Numbered from the stretch's first letter, positions 8,831-16,535 are shown. The stretch: 26,757 bases of DNA from Verrucomicrobiota bacterium (GCA_009908535.1 JAAAOD010000172.1:1-26757); one strand, 5' to 3'. Notes: generated from the sequence alone by a model not told the origin. Numbers and translations: made by a program.

Positions 8831-9022
8831 CTACTTCATGAGGAGCAGGTTGCGGGCCTGCTTGATGACCTTCGTGACGTGCCTTTGCTGGCGGGCGGAC
8901 ATTCCGGTGATGCGGCGGGGAAGGATCTTTCCGGTATCCGTGACAAAACGGGAGAGCTGGTCCACATCGAAGTGGGTAAGCTCCATCGGGTTTTTCATCT
9001 GCTTCGGTTCCTCACTAGCCAT
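8831..9022 (-). CDS. rpsR: 30S ribosomal protein S18
   Basis: Small-subunit ribosomal protein that contacts S6 and 16S rRNA. The core 'TGKILPRRITGMSARQQR' followed by 'VIKQARNLLLM' matches the S18 signature (GKI-P-RITG, then IK-AR-L). The chosen ATG at 9022 gives 63 residues; the frame continues upstream to 9187 without family similarity. A second possible ATG at 8998 would give 55 residues. The N-terminal tail with the zinc-binding cysteines of some S18 proteins is missing, as in cysteine-free S18 forms. No rpsF (S6) or ssb neighbour is present, unlike the usual rpsF-ssb-rpsR order. A GGAGG-like sequence is present but about 19 nt from the ATG. Confidence 0.9.
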   Translation of the reverse strand: MASEEPKQMKNPMELTHFDVDQLSRFVTDTGKILPRRITGMSARQQRHVTKVIKQARNLLLMK

Positions 9023-9147
9023 AAGCGGGCAAAAGAAGGTCCCTCCTTCGGCGATGGCAAGCAAAAAAGCGAGATTCCCGGAGGGTTCCTTCTGCCTTGA
9101 ATTCGCGGGCCTCATCGGCCAACTTGCCCGCCGAACGCTCCCAAAAT

Positions 9148-10158
9148 ATGTCCTTCCGCGACCTGCCCTCCAGTACAAAACGGGCATTTTATGTACTTTC
9201 CGGCCTCACCGCCTTCCTGATCTGGGACCAGCACTACTGGTGGAAGATCCGGGACGAGTACGCCTTCGGTTTCATTGTGCCGCTCTTCGTGGCCTACATC
9301 GTCTATGATCGCTGGCCGAAGATCGCGGCCGGGTTGATCGGCGACCGGGGTGCGCGCCCATCCGCCGCGAAGGAAAGGGCCGGTTTGCGGTTCGCGCTTG
9401 AAGGCATCGCTTTTGTCATGGTGTTGGGGGGGCTGGCGGCCTTCCTCCTCGGCGCGATGTACCGGGCGATGGAGGGGCAGAACCTCATCACCTCGAATTT
9501 CCTCGCCTTCGGGTTTGCGAACATCCTGCTGGGCGGCGTCTTTCTTTATTCCGGCGACCGGTCGGATGGAGAGACCAACCCCCTTGGCGCGCGCGTGCAG
9601 ATCGCCCTGCTGTTCCTTTTTCCCGCTTTGATCTGGATGCTCTCGGTGCCGATGTTTTCCGCCGTCCACAAGTCGATCAGCACCTTCCTGATGGATAAGG
9701 TGGCCGTCGTCGTCTACCACACCTTCGATATCCTCGGGTATGCGGTGGTTCGCGAGGGCAGCGTCTTGAAGCTTCCGCTGGGCGACGTCGGGGTGGAGGA
9801 CGCCTGTTCGGGGATCCGCAGCCTCACCGCTTGCCTTTTTGCCGGTTCCTTCCTCGGAGCGGCCTTTTTCACCTCTTTCTGGAAGAAGGTCTGTCTCGTC
9901 GGAACGGCCATGCTTTTCGCCTTTATCAACAACATCTTCCGCAGCTTGTTCCTGACGGCATGGGCCTACGCCAAGGGTCCGGAGGGACTGGACGGCCATG
10001 TTGTCATCGCGGGGATGGATCTCGGCAATGTCCATGATTTCACCGGCTGGGTTGTTCTCGGGATCACCGTGGTCTGTCTCCTTGTCCTTGTGAAGATTTT
10101 CAGCATCCGCTTTGAAATCGAGCCCGAGGAGCTGGAAGAAGAAAAGAATCCGGCATGA
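9148..10158 (+). CDS. Exosortase/archaeosortase family membrane peptidase-transpeptidase
   Basis: Exosortases are integral-membrane cysteine enzymes thought to process C-terminal sorting signals (PEP-CTERM and relatives) of exported proteins. The hallmark triad is visible: Cys in 'EDACSGIRS', Arg in 'NNIFRSLFL' and His in 'GNVHDFTGW' (residues 220, 265 and 296 from the ATG at 9148). About eight hydrophobic segments span the protein, and a Glu-rich cytoplasmic tail ends it. The start is uncertain: an in-frame TTG at 9097 follows a GGAGGG about 11 nt upstream and would add 17 polar residues, while the ATG at 9148 has no Shine-Dalgarno sequence. The stop overlaps the glgM start (ATGA), so translation is probably coupled. 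The exosortase subclass cannot be assigned by eye, and no CTERM substrate is seen in the window. Confidence 0.88.
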   Translation: MSFRDLPSSTKRAFYVLSGLTAFLIWDQHYWWKIRDEYAFGFIVPLFVAYIVYDRWPKIAAGLIGDRGARPSAAKERAGLRFALEGIAFVMVLGGLAAFLLGAMYRAMEGQNLITSNFLAFGFANILLGGVFLYSGDRSDGETNPLGARVQIALLFLFPALIWMLSVPMFSAVHKSISTFLMDKVAVVVYHTFDILGYAVVREGSVLKLPLGDVGVEDACSGIRSLTACLFAGSFLGAAFFTSFWKKVCLVGTAMLFAFINNIFRSLFLTAWAYAKGPEGLDGHVVIAGMDLGNVHDFTGWVVLGITVVCLLVLVKIFSIRFEIEPEELEEEKNPA

Positions 10159-11375
10159 AGACCCTTCTCCTCACCAATGAGTATCCGCCGAATATTTACG
10201 GCGGCGCGGGGGTGCACGTGGACTACTTGAGCCGCGAGTTGAGCCGCTTGCACCCGGTGGAAGTGCGCTGCTACGGCGAACAGGAGATCCATGGCGGCAA
10301 CCTTGAAGTCCACGGGGTGGCCGCGGATACCTCCGGTTACACCTGTCCGGCCTCCTTGAAGGGGGTCTTCGCCTCGGCGCAGAAGGATCTGTCCTTCGTC
10401 ACCCGCAATATCGACGCGGATGTCGTCCACTGCCACACATGGTACACCCATCTGGGGGGCATCTTCGCCAAGCTGAATTACGGCATCCCGCTCGTTTTGA
10501 CCGTCCATTCCCTTGAACCCTTGCGTCCATGGAAGCGGGAGCAATTGCGCGGGGGATACGATTTCAGCTGCTGGGTGGAGCGGACCGCCCTCGATATGGC
10601 CGACGCCATTATCGCGGTCTCGTCCGAGACAAGGAACGACATTCTCAAGCATTTTTCCGTCGATCCCGCGAAGGTGAAGATCATCTACAACGGGATCGAT
10701 CCGGAAGAATATCAGCGGGTGGATCCCGCTCCGGCTCTCCGCCGGCACGGGATCGATCCATCAAGACCGTACGTCCTTTTTGTGGGAAGAATCACCCGGC
10801 AGAAGGGCATCGTTTATCTCGTCAACGCCATTCGCTACATGGATCCGGGCTTTCAGGTCGTTCTGTGTGCGGGTGCGCCGGACACCCCCGAGATCGCCGC
10901 CGAGATGAAAGAGGCGGTGGAGTCCGTGCGGAAGGAGCGGGACGGTATCCACTGGATAGATACCCACCTCGACAAGGAATCCATGATTCGGCTCTATTCG
11001 GGAGCGGAAGTTTTCTGTTGTCCTTCCATCTACGAGCCCTTCGGTATCATCAACCTCGAGGCCATGGCCTGCGAGACGCCGGTTGTCGCGGCCAGCGTGG
11101 GCGGCATTCCGGAGGTCGTCGTGCATGACCAGACAGGATACCTTGTCCCCCTTGCGCAACTGCAGGAATCCCCCTTCACTCCCATCGCCCCCGACCACTT
11201 TTCAAGGGACCTCGCCGGCCAGATCAACCGGCTGATGGCGCATCCGGAGCGGAGGAAGAGCTTCGCCGCCGCCGGCCGCGCCCGGGCGGTGGAGACCTTC
11301 AGCTGGTCGGCGATCGCGCGCCAGACCTCCGCGCTGTATCATCAACTGGTGGCGAAAAACCATTCACCGCAATGA
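10155..11375 (+). CDS. glgM: GT4 glycogen synthase / maltose-1-phosphate synthase (GlgM type)
   Basis: Glycosyltransferase family 4 protein of 406 residues, of the type called corynebacterial glycogen synthase (also annotated glgA). In mycobacteria GlgM condenses ADP-glucose with glucose-1-phosphate to maltose-1-phosphate, the donor for GlgE. Visible motifs: the N-terminal donor loop 'NEYPPNIYGGAGVHV' (8-22), 'VHCHTWYTHLGG' (91-102), 'GRITRQKG' with the phosphate-binding Arg/Lys pair (211-218), and the GT-B signature 'SIYEPFGIINLEAMA' (291-305). It starts on the exosortase stop (ATGA) and ends on the glgE start (ATGA). The adjacent glgE favours the maltose-1-phosphate role over simple glucan elongation, but acceptor choice cannot be read from sequence. 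Confidence 0.88.
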   Translation: MKTLLLTNEYPPNIYGGAGVHVDYLSRELSRLHPVEVRCYGEQEIHGGNLEVHGVAADTSGYTCPASLKGVFASAQKDLSFVTRNIDADVVHCHTWYTHLGGIFAKLNYGIPLVLTVHSLEPLRPWKREQLRGGYDFSCWVERTALDMADAIIAVSSETRNDILKHFSVDPAKVKIIYNGIDPEEYQRVDPAPALRRHGIDPSRPYVLFVGRITRQKGIVYLVNAIRYMDPGFQVVLCAGAPDTPEIAAEMKEAVESVRKERDGIHWIDTHLDKESMIRLYSGAEVFCCPSIYEPFGIINLEAMACETPVVAASVGGIPEVVVHDQTGYLVPLAQLQESPFTPIAPDHFSRDLAGQINRLMAHPERRKSFAAAGRARAVETFSWSAIARQTSALYHQLVAKNHSPQ

Positions 11376-13366
11376 ATCCCCTTCCTCCCAAGACCCTCCA
11401 TGGGCACTCCGGTCGGGTACGGCCGGTCATTGATGCGGTTCAGCCGTCCCTCCGTCCGGCGGAAGCCATTCTGAAGCACCGGGAAAAGGAGGCCATGGAA
11501 GTGCGCGCGCACGTGTTGGCCGATGGCCATGACCAACTCGATGTCGTTCTGGCGACGCGATTACGCGGAGAGCGATCCTGGAGGGAAATTACGATGCGGG
11601 ACCAACGGAATGACGAGTTTTCCGCCAGCTGGGTGCCCCCATCCATCGGAGTTTTCGAGTACCGGATTCTCGCCTGGGTCGATCCCTTCCGGAACTGGCA
11701 TGTGGGCTTTGTCAAAAAATCCGATGCCGGGGATCCGAAAATCGCCGTCGAATTGGACATCGGCTCGCGTCTGCTGGCGGAAGCGGGCACACGGGCACGC
11801 GGAAAGGACCGTGCCCATCTCGAGGAATGGAGCCGTTTTCTCGGCGACCATTCCCGGGATCTGATGCAAAAAGTGGCCCTCGCCCGCGACCCCCATGTCT
11901 ATGAGTTGGTCAGGGCCTATCCCGACCGGTCCCTTGAGCGGAAAGGCGATATCCATCGGGTCTTCGTTGAGCGGGAGAAGGCGTATGCGAGCACGTGGTA
12001 CGAGTTCTTTCCGCGCTCGCATGTCGATGACCGCGAAGGGCACGGCAGCTTCGCGGAGGCGGCGGAACGCTTCCCTGAAATCGCCCGCATGGGCTTCGAT
12101 GTGGTCTATTTCCCGCCCATTCACCCGATCGGAAACACGTTTCGGAAAGGCCGGAACAACGCGCTCGTGGCCGAATCCGATGATCCCGGCAGCCCGTGGG
12201 CCATCGGGGGAAAAGAGGGAGGACACAAGGCGCTCCATCCCGAATTGGGGAGCCTTGAGGATTTCCGGGCTCTGCTGAAAGAGGCCGAACGCAACGGGCT
12301 CGAGGTCGCGCTGGACATCGCTTTCCAGTGCTCGCCCGATCATCCCTACGTATCCGACCATCCACAATGGTTCAAATGGCGCCCCGACGGGACGGTGCAA
12401 TACGCGGAAAATCCTCCCAAAAAATATCAGGATATCCTGCCTTTCGACTTCGAAACCGAGGATTGGCGGAATCTCTGGGCGGAGTTGCGGAGCGTTTTCG
12501 TCTACTGGCTGGAACAGGGGGTGCGGATTTTCCGTGTCGATAATCCGCACACCAAATCGATCGATTTCTGGTCGTGGTGTCTGCTCGATTTGAAGGAGGC
12601 CTATCCCGAGGCGATTTTCCTGTCCGAGGCCTTCACTCGGCCCAAGAGGAAATACCGTCTCGCCAAAGCCGGTTTCACCCAAGGCTATACTTATTTCACG
12701 TGGCGCAATCACGCCGCCGAGATGCGGGAGTATGTGGAAGAGCTGACCCATTCGCCCGTCAGCGATTTCTTTATTCCCAATTTCTGGCCCAACACGCCCG
12801 ATATTCTCCATGCGGACCTGCAGCACGGAACCCGGGCCACCTTCGTTGCCCGTTATCTCATGGCGGCGACCCTCGTCCCCAGCCTCGGAATTTACGGACC
12901 CGCTTTTGAGTTGATGGAAAACGAGCCTTTCCCGGGAAAAGAGGAGTACAACCACAACGAAAAGTACGAGATCAAATCGTGGGACTGGGATCGTCCCGGC
13001 AACCTGAAACCCGAGATCACCCGGATCAACGCCATCCGCAAGCGCTTTTCTTCTCTGCGGCGGCTGAAGAACATCCGTTTCGCGGAAACCGATAATCCAC
13101 AGATCCTCGCCTATCTGAAAGCTTCTCCCGAACGGCGGGAATTTTTCCTCATTGTCGTCAGCTTCGACGGACACCACCCGCAGGGCGGTCACGTGATTGT
13201 TCCCCTTGAGGGACTCGGTTTCGGCCCGGATAAAGCCTACGCCGTGAAAGACCTCCTCGACCCCGCCGAACCGGTGTACTCCTGGCGAGGACGCAAAAAC
13301 TACGTTCTTCTCGACCCGCGCAAGTCGCCCGGGCACTTTCTGCGCATTCTCCCGGAAGGGGCTTAG
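11372..13366 (+). CDS. glgE: Alpha-1,4-glucan:maltose-1-phosphate maltosyltransferase
   Basis: GH13_3 enzyme that transfers maltosyl units from maltose-1-phosphate onto alpha-1,4-glucan in the cytoplasm. Its 664 residues match the family (about 660-700). The N-terminal domain carries 'VRAHVLADGHDQL' and 'AWVDPFRNW'. The catalytic barrel begins near 'STWYEFFPRS' (207-216). It shows the nucleophile Asp390 in 'FRVDNPHTK', the acid/base Glu419 in 'FLSEAFTRP' and the third Asp477 in 'NTPDIL', the same spacing as in characterised GlgE. The start is set by the ATGA overlap with glgM. The 3' end overlaps the convergent Dabb gene by 4 bp, and no terminator hairpin separates them. No branching enzyme, TreS or maltokinase gene is in the window. 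Confidence 0.95.
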   Translation: MNPLPPKTLHGHSGRVRPVIDAVQPSLRPAEAILKHREKEAMEVRAHVLADGHDQLDVVLATRLRGERSWREITMRDQRNDEFSASWVPPSIGVFEYRILAWVDPFRNWHVGFVKKSDAGDPKIAVELDIGSRLLAEAGTRARGKDRAHLEEWSRFLGDHSRDLMQKVALARDPHVYELVRAYPDRSLERKGDIHRVFVEREKAYASTWYEFFPRSHVDDREGHGSFAEAAERFPEIARMGFDVVYFPPIHPIGNTFRKGRNNALVAESDDPGSPWAIGGKEGGHKALHPELGSLEDFRALLKEAERNGLEVALDIAFQCSPDHPYVSDHPQWFKWRPDGTVQYAENPPKKYQDILPFDFETEDWRNLWAELRSVFVYWLEQGVRIFRVDNPHTKSIDFWSWCLLDLKEAYPEAIFLSEAFTRPKRKYRLAKAGFTQGYTYFTWRNHAAEMREYVEELTHSPVSDFFIPNFWPNTPDILHADLQHGTRATFVARYLMAATLVPSLGIYGPAFELMENEPFPGKEEYNHNEKYEIKSWDWDRPGNLKPEITRINAIRKRFSSLRRLKNIRFAETDNPQILAYLKASPERREFFLIVVSFDGHHPQGGHVIVPLEGLGFGPDKAYAVKDLLDPAEPVYSWRGRKNYVLLDPRKSPGHFLRILPEGA

Positions 13367-13665
13367 GTTTCGAAGTCGACCACGGCCCGTTCGCTGGTCA
13401 CTTCTTTTACGAAAGCCACGACCTTCTGGTGCTCCGGATGGTCGCGGTAGATCTCAAGGTCCTCCCTCGTCGCGAAGCACGTATAAAGCCCGACGTCGTA
13501 GGAGGCCGGGGTGGCGCTGAAATCCGTACCGGCCTCCAGCTCCTGCAGTTGGGGGATTTTTCCGGGCAGTTCCTGCAATCGGCGGACGAGGTCCGCCGCG
13601 TTTTCGGCGGCGTCCCGACCGGAAGCCTCGGCTTTCATGCGAAAAAAGACAAGATGGGTGATCAT
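13363..13665 (-). CDS. Dabb (stress-responsive A/B barrel) domain protein
   Basis: A 100-residue protein starting 'MITHLVFFRMK' and carrying 'YDVGLYTCFATREDLEIYRDHPEHQKVV', the Dabb-family pattern (dimeric alpha-beta barrel; HP-H-K near the end). The family includes small stress-associated proteins and a few cyclase-like enzymes; no substrate can be inferred. The ATG at 13665 has no clear ribosome-binding site, but it lies 12 bp after the transaldolase stop, suggesting co-transcription. Its TAA stop (13363-13365) overlaps the glgE TAG stop on the other strand. Confidence 0.85.
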   Translation of the reverse strand: MITHLVFFRMKAEASGRDAAENAADLVRRLQELPGKIPQLQELEAGTDFSATPASYDVGLYTCFATREDLEIYRDHPEHQKVVAFVKEVTSERAVVDFET

Positions 13666-13677
13666 GTGCGGTCGTGG

Positions 13678-14664
13678 TTAGTCGATGAGTTCTTTGCGGA
13701 TGAAATCACTGAGCGATTCCGTATCCGCCGCGAAGCGGCGGATTCCGTCCGCGAGCTTGTCGTTCGCCATCGGATCCGCGTTCAGTTCCCATCGGAAATT
13801 CTTTTCCGAAATTTCCAGCCGCTGAATGGGATCGTGCTTCGCTTTGTCGGCGGAGAGACGCTGTTCCAGCGGTTCCGTGGAGTTCTGCAATTCCTCCAAC
13901 AAAGAGGGGCTGATGGTGAGGAGGTCGCAACCGGCAAGTTCGCGGATCTCCCCGGCATTCCGGAAGCTGGCGCCCATGACCTCCATGGGCGAATCGTAGT
14001 GCTTCAGGTAATGATAGATCTGCGTGACGGATTGGACACCGGGATCCTCGTGCGCCTCGTATTCGCGGCCCGTTTCCTTGCGGTACCAGTCGAGAATGCG
14101 CCCGACGAAGGGACTGATCAGGGTGCAGCCGAACTCCGCCGCCGTCGCGGCCTGAACGAGCGAGAACAACAGGGTGAGGTTGCAGTGGATGCCTTCGCGC
14201 TCCAGCTGCCGGGCGGCGAGGAGGCCTTCCCATGTCGACGCCACTTTGATGAGGATGCGCTCCCGGTCCACACCCTGTTTTTCGTACAGGTCGATCAAGT
14301 GCCGTGCTTTGGCCACGCTGCCTTCCGTGTCAAAGGACAGGCGGGCGTCCACCTCCGTGGAAACCCGTCCGGGGATGATCTGCAGAATCTCCCGGCCAAA
14401 CAGGACCAGCAACTGGTCCATTACCGCCGCGACGAGATCCTCCCCGTGCAAACCGGTCGTCCCGGCGCGTGTGACCGCCTCCTCCAGAAGATGGCTGTAC
14501 CGGTCCATCTGCACCGCTTTGTAGATCAGCGTCGGGTTCGTCGTCGCGTCCCGGGGCTGGTACGCCTCGATCGAGGCGAAGTCGCCCGTGTCCGCCACGA
14601 CGACGGTGAAGCGTTTCAGCTGGTCGAGCTGGTTGCCAGTCACGGGAGAAGATTCCTTAACCAT
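13678..14664 (-). CDS. tal: Transaldolase (TalB type)
   Basis: Transfers a dihydroxyacetone unit between sedoheptulose-7-phosphate and glyceraldehyde-3-phosphate in the non-oxidative pentose phosphate pathway. The 328 residues fit the long, TalB-like class (E. coli TalB is about 317). Visible motifs: 'VVVADTGDF' (21-29, with the conserved Asp), 'DATTNPTL' (39-46), 'GRVSTEVDARLSFD' (99-112), and the Schiff-base Lys140 in 'ILIKVASTWEG'; further on 'NLTLLFS' and 'ISPFVGRILDWY'. The ATG at 14664 is followed by the usual 'NQLDQLK' N-terminus. It leads a two-gene unit with the Dabb protein. Its promoter must lie in the 171-bp region shared with the porin gene. Confidence 0.96.
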   Translation of the reverse strand: MVKESSPVTGNQLDQLKRFTVVVADTGDFASIEAYQPRDATTNPTLIYKAVQMDRYSHLLEEAVTRAGTTGLHGEDLVAAVMDQLLVLFGREILQIIPGRVSTEVDARLSFDTEGSVAKARHLIDLYEKQGVDRERILIKVASTWEGLLAARQLEREGIHCNLTLLFSLVQAATAAEFGCTLISPFVGRILDWYRKETGREYEAHEDPGVQSVTQIYHYLKHYDSPMEVMGASFRNAGEIRELAGCDLLTISPSLLEELQNSTEPLEQRLSADKAKHDPIQRLEISEKNFRWELNADPMANDKLADGIRRFAADTESLSDFIRKELID

Positions 14665-14835
14665 ACTCTAATACTGGAACGAAAGGAGCGCCCTGACAAT
14701 CCCCCAATCCTAATTGTAGGCAGCTGGCGGATTTGGTACAGGATTAGCTACAAACAGCTTGACAGGTAGGGGATCCTTTATGAAATCCTCTAGCTGCTTA
14801 AATACAAACCAACCTGCAATCAGTAGAACACGACT
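14665..14835. other. Divergent intergenic region (tal / TorF-like porin)
   Basis: This 171-bp AT-richer stretch must hold both promoters. A consensus -35 hexamer TTGACA lies at 14759-14764 on the plus strand, but no convincing -10 sits 16-18 bp downstream. On the minus strand TACAAT (14718-14713) could be a -10 for tal, with a poor -35. An imperfect hairpin (14768-14774 with 14785-14791) lies in the probable porin leader. No Shine-Dalgarno sequence precedes either ATG. No ORF or RNA gene is seen. Confidence 0.5.
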
Positions 14836-15570
14836 ATGAAAAAAACCACACTCTGCTTGGCCGCCGTTGTCGCGGGAGCTTCTTACGTCTCCGCTCAGGA
14901 GGTATCAATCACTTCCACCTTCGCGTGGGAGTCGTCTTACATGTTCCGAGGGGTTCAACTCGCCGAAGATTATTTTGCTCCGTCGGTTGATATCAGCTAC
15001 GGCGGATTTTACACCGGCGTATGGGCCGCTCTTCCCGTCGACCACATTTATGATAATGAAGTGGACCTGTACGCTGGTTACAGCTTTCCGATGAGCGATG
15101 TTCTGAGCGCAGACGTCGGAGCAACCTACTATACCTACCCGGACAGTCAGGATGATTTCTTCGATAGCGACACCAATACATTGGAATTCTACGGCGGCGT
15201 TGCCATGGATGTGCAACTCTCCCCGGCTGTCTACGTCTACTATGATGTAGAGCTGGAGAATCTCACCTTGGAAACCTCCATTGGACACTCGTTTCCCATT
15301 GACGATGCTTCCTCTGTCGATGTTTCCGCTCACCTCGGATGGGTCGATCTTGGCGATGATGTTGTGATCATGCGTGGCGAGGGTGAGGTTCTGGAGTCCT
15401 GGTCCGATTACATCTACTACGGTGCAGGCGTCTCCTACAACTATCAGGTCAATGATGCGGTTGGGTTATCCCTTTTCGCGAACTGGGCTGCCTCTTCTGA
15501 AGATCAGGTGGATGATATGACGGATGACAATGAACTGTGGTTCGGATTCTCCATCACCGCAGGAATGTAA
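14836..15570 (+). CDS. TorF-like putative porin / outer-membrane beta-barrel protein
   Basis: Begins with a signal peptide (Lys-Lys, a hydrophobic core, and a cleavage site after 'ASYVSA', residues 15-20). The mature protein of about 224 residues is rich in alternating aromatic and polar beta strands and in acidic residues. 'WESSYMFRGVQLAEDYFAP' followed by 'GGFYTGVWAALP' resembles the TIGR02001 (TorF/Gcw_chp) family of putative outer-membrane porins, which typically show 'DY.FRG.SQ....PA' and 'GFY.G.W.S'. The C-terminal strand ends 'FGFSITAGM' and lacks the terminal Phe of many OMPs. The gene stands alone: divergent from tal, followed by its own terminator. Transported substrate unknown. Confidence 0.75.
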   Translation: MKKTTLCLAAVVAGASYVSAQEVSITSTFAWESSYMFRGVQLAEDYFAPSVDISYGGFYTGVWAALPVDHIYDNEVDLYAGYSFPMSDVLSADVGATYYTYPDSQDDFFDSDTNTLEFYGGVAMDVQLSPAVYVYYDVELENLTLETSIGHSFPIDDASSVDVSAHLGWVDLGDDVVIMRGEGEVLESWSDYIYYGAGVSYNYQVNDAVGLSLFANWAASSEDQVDDMTDDNELWFGFSITAGM

Positions 15571-15599
15571 GCTCTCTGCCTGCATAGCTTTTACCATAA

Positions 15600-15631
15600 G
15601 TCCGGCGGGCAACCGCCGGGCTTTTCTTTTT
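15600..15631 (+). terminator. Intrinsic terminator after the TorF-like gene
   Basis: A 9-bp GC-rich stem (15600-15608 with 15613-15621, one T-G wobble) closes on a GCAA tetraloop (GNRA type) and is followed by TTTTCTTTTT. It lies 30 bp after the TAA stop. It insulates the porin gene from rplM, whose probable promoter starts 14 bp further on. Confidence 0.9.
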
Positions 15632-15644
15632 GCCAACAATACGG

Positions 15645-15672
15645 TTGACAGGGGGTAGGCCCGATCTACGGT
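15645..15672 (+). promoter_or_regulatory. Probable sigma-70-type promoter of rplM-rpsI
   Basis: A perfect -35 TTGACA (15645-15650) is followed after 16 bp by TACGGT (15667-15672), which keeps the T, A and final T of a -10 box. It sits between the upstream terminator and the rplM ATG. Initiation about 7 bp downstream would leave a leader of only about 10 nt. Confidence 0.4.
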
Positions 15673-15689
15673 CTTCCTCTTTTTCAGCC

Positions 15690-16118
15690 ATGAAAAGCTA
15701 TTTGGCCAAGAAGGAAGAGGTGGAACCGAAATGGTGCCTCATTGATGCCGAGGGAAAGGTGCTGGGTCGCCTCGCCGTTGAAGTCGCGAACCGTCTTCGC
15801 GGGCGGCACAAGCCGACCTACACGCCGCACGTGGACACCGGGGATTATGTCGTCGTGATCAACGCCGATAAAATCGCGGTCACGGGGCGGAAGGAGAAGC
15901 AGAAGAACTACATGTTTTACAGCGGCTATTTCGGTAATGAACGTTACGTCACCCTCGAAGATTTCCGCGACAAGAAGCCGGAATTCATCATCGAGCACGC
16001 CGTGAAGGGGATGCTGCCGCGGAACAAGCTCGGGCGGGCGCAGCTGAAAAAGTTGAAGGTCTACGCCGGGGCCGAGCATCCGCACGGGGCGCAGGAGCCC
16101 GAAAAAATTGAAATTTAA
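15690..16118 (+). CDS. rplM: 50S ribosomal protein L13
   Basis: Early-assembly protein of the large subunit. The 142 residues from ATG 15690 equal the usual bacterial length. Typical segments: 'KWCLIDAEGKVLGRLA', 'RGRHKPTYTPHVDTGDYVVV', 'VTGRKEKQKNYMFYSGY' and 'AVKGMLPRNKLGRAQLKKLKVY'. The frame is open 20 codons upstream to 15630, but that part overlaps the terminator and promoter and is not family-like. It is paired with rpsI 15 bp downstream, the near-universal L13-S9 order. No Shine-Dalgarno sequence precedes the ATG. Confidence 0.97.
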   Translation: MKSYLAKKEEVEPKWCLIDAEGKVLGRLAVEVANRLRGRHKPTYTPHVDTGDYVVVINADKIAVTGRKEKQKNYMFYSGYFGNERYVTLEDFRDKKPEFIIEHAVKGMLPRNKLGRAQLKKLKVYAGAEHPHGAQEPEKIEI

Positions 16119-16133
16119 TACTTTACATAACTA

Positions 16134-16535
16134 ATGAGCGAAGCAGACCAAGTTTTTGTCGCCACCGGTCGCCGCAAGCGCGCCATAAGCCGAGTGCGTC
16201 TCGTTCCGGGGGGAACCGGAAAGTTTACCGTAAACGGACGCGATCTGGAAACCCATTGCTACACGGAATCCCTGAGTCGTGTCGCCGCGGGCCCGCTGGT
16301 TACTGTCGACCGCAAGGGTCAGTTCGACGTGATCGTCAAAGTGACGGGTGGCGGACCCAACGGCCAGTCCGAAGCGATTGCCCACGGTCTGGGGCGCGCC
16401 CTTGAAAAATTTGACCCGGAACTTCGCCAGGCCCTGAAAAAGGCCGGGCACCTGAAGCGGGATCCCCGACGCCGCGAGCGGAAAAAGGCCGGGCAACCGG
16501 GGGCGCGGAAGAAGTTCCAGTTCAGCAAGCGCTAA
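16134..16535 (+). CDS. rpsI: 30S ribosomal protein S9
   Basis: Small-subunit protein whose C-terminal tail reaches the P-site tRNA. The 133 residues include 'FVATGRRKRAISRVRLVPG', 'TGGGPNGQSEAIAHGLGRAL', 'DPRRRERKKAGQPGARKK' and the diagnostic terminal 'FQFSKR'. It follows rplM by 15 AT-rich bases with no Shine-Dalgarno sequence, and is closed by a long terminator hairpin. Confidence 0.97.
   Translation: MSEADQVFVATGRRKRAISRVRLVPGGTGKFTVNGRDLETHCYTESLSRVAAGPLVTVDRKGQFDVIVKVTGGGPNGQSEAIAHGLGRALEKFDPELRQALKKAGHLKRDPRRRERKKAGQPGARKKFQFSKR

Noticed and set aside
13429..14769. Plus-strand open frame of 446 codons
   Set aside because: Lies antisense to the clear Dabb and transaldolase genes; its translation shows no family features.
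14759..14790. Consensus TTGACA as a promoter of the TorF-like gene
   Set aside because: No -10-like hexamer at 16-18 bp; the nearest candidate (TATGAA) is only 14 bp away, so it is mentioned within the intergenic entry but not called.
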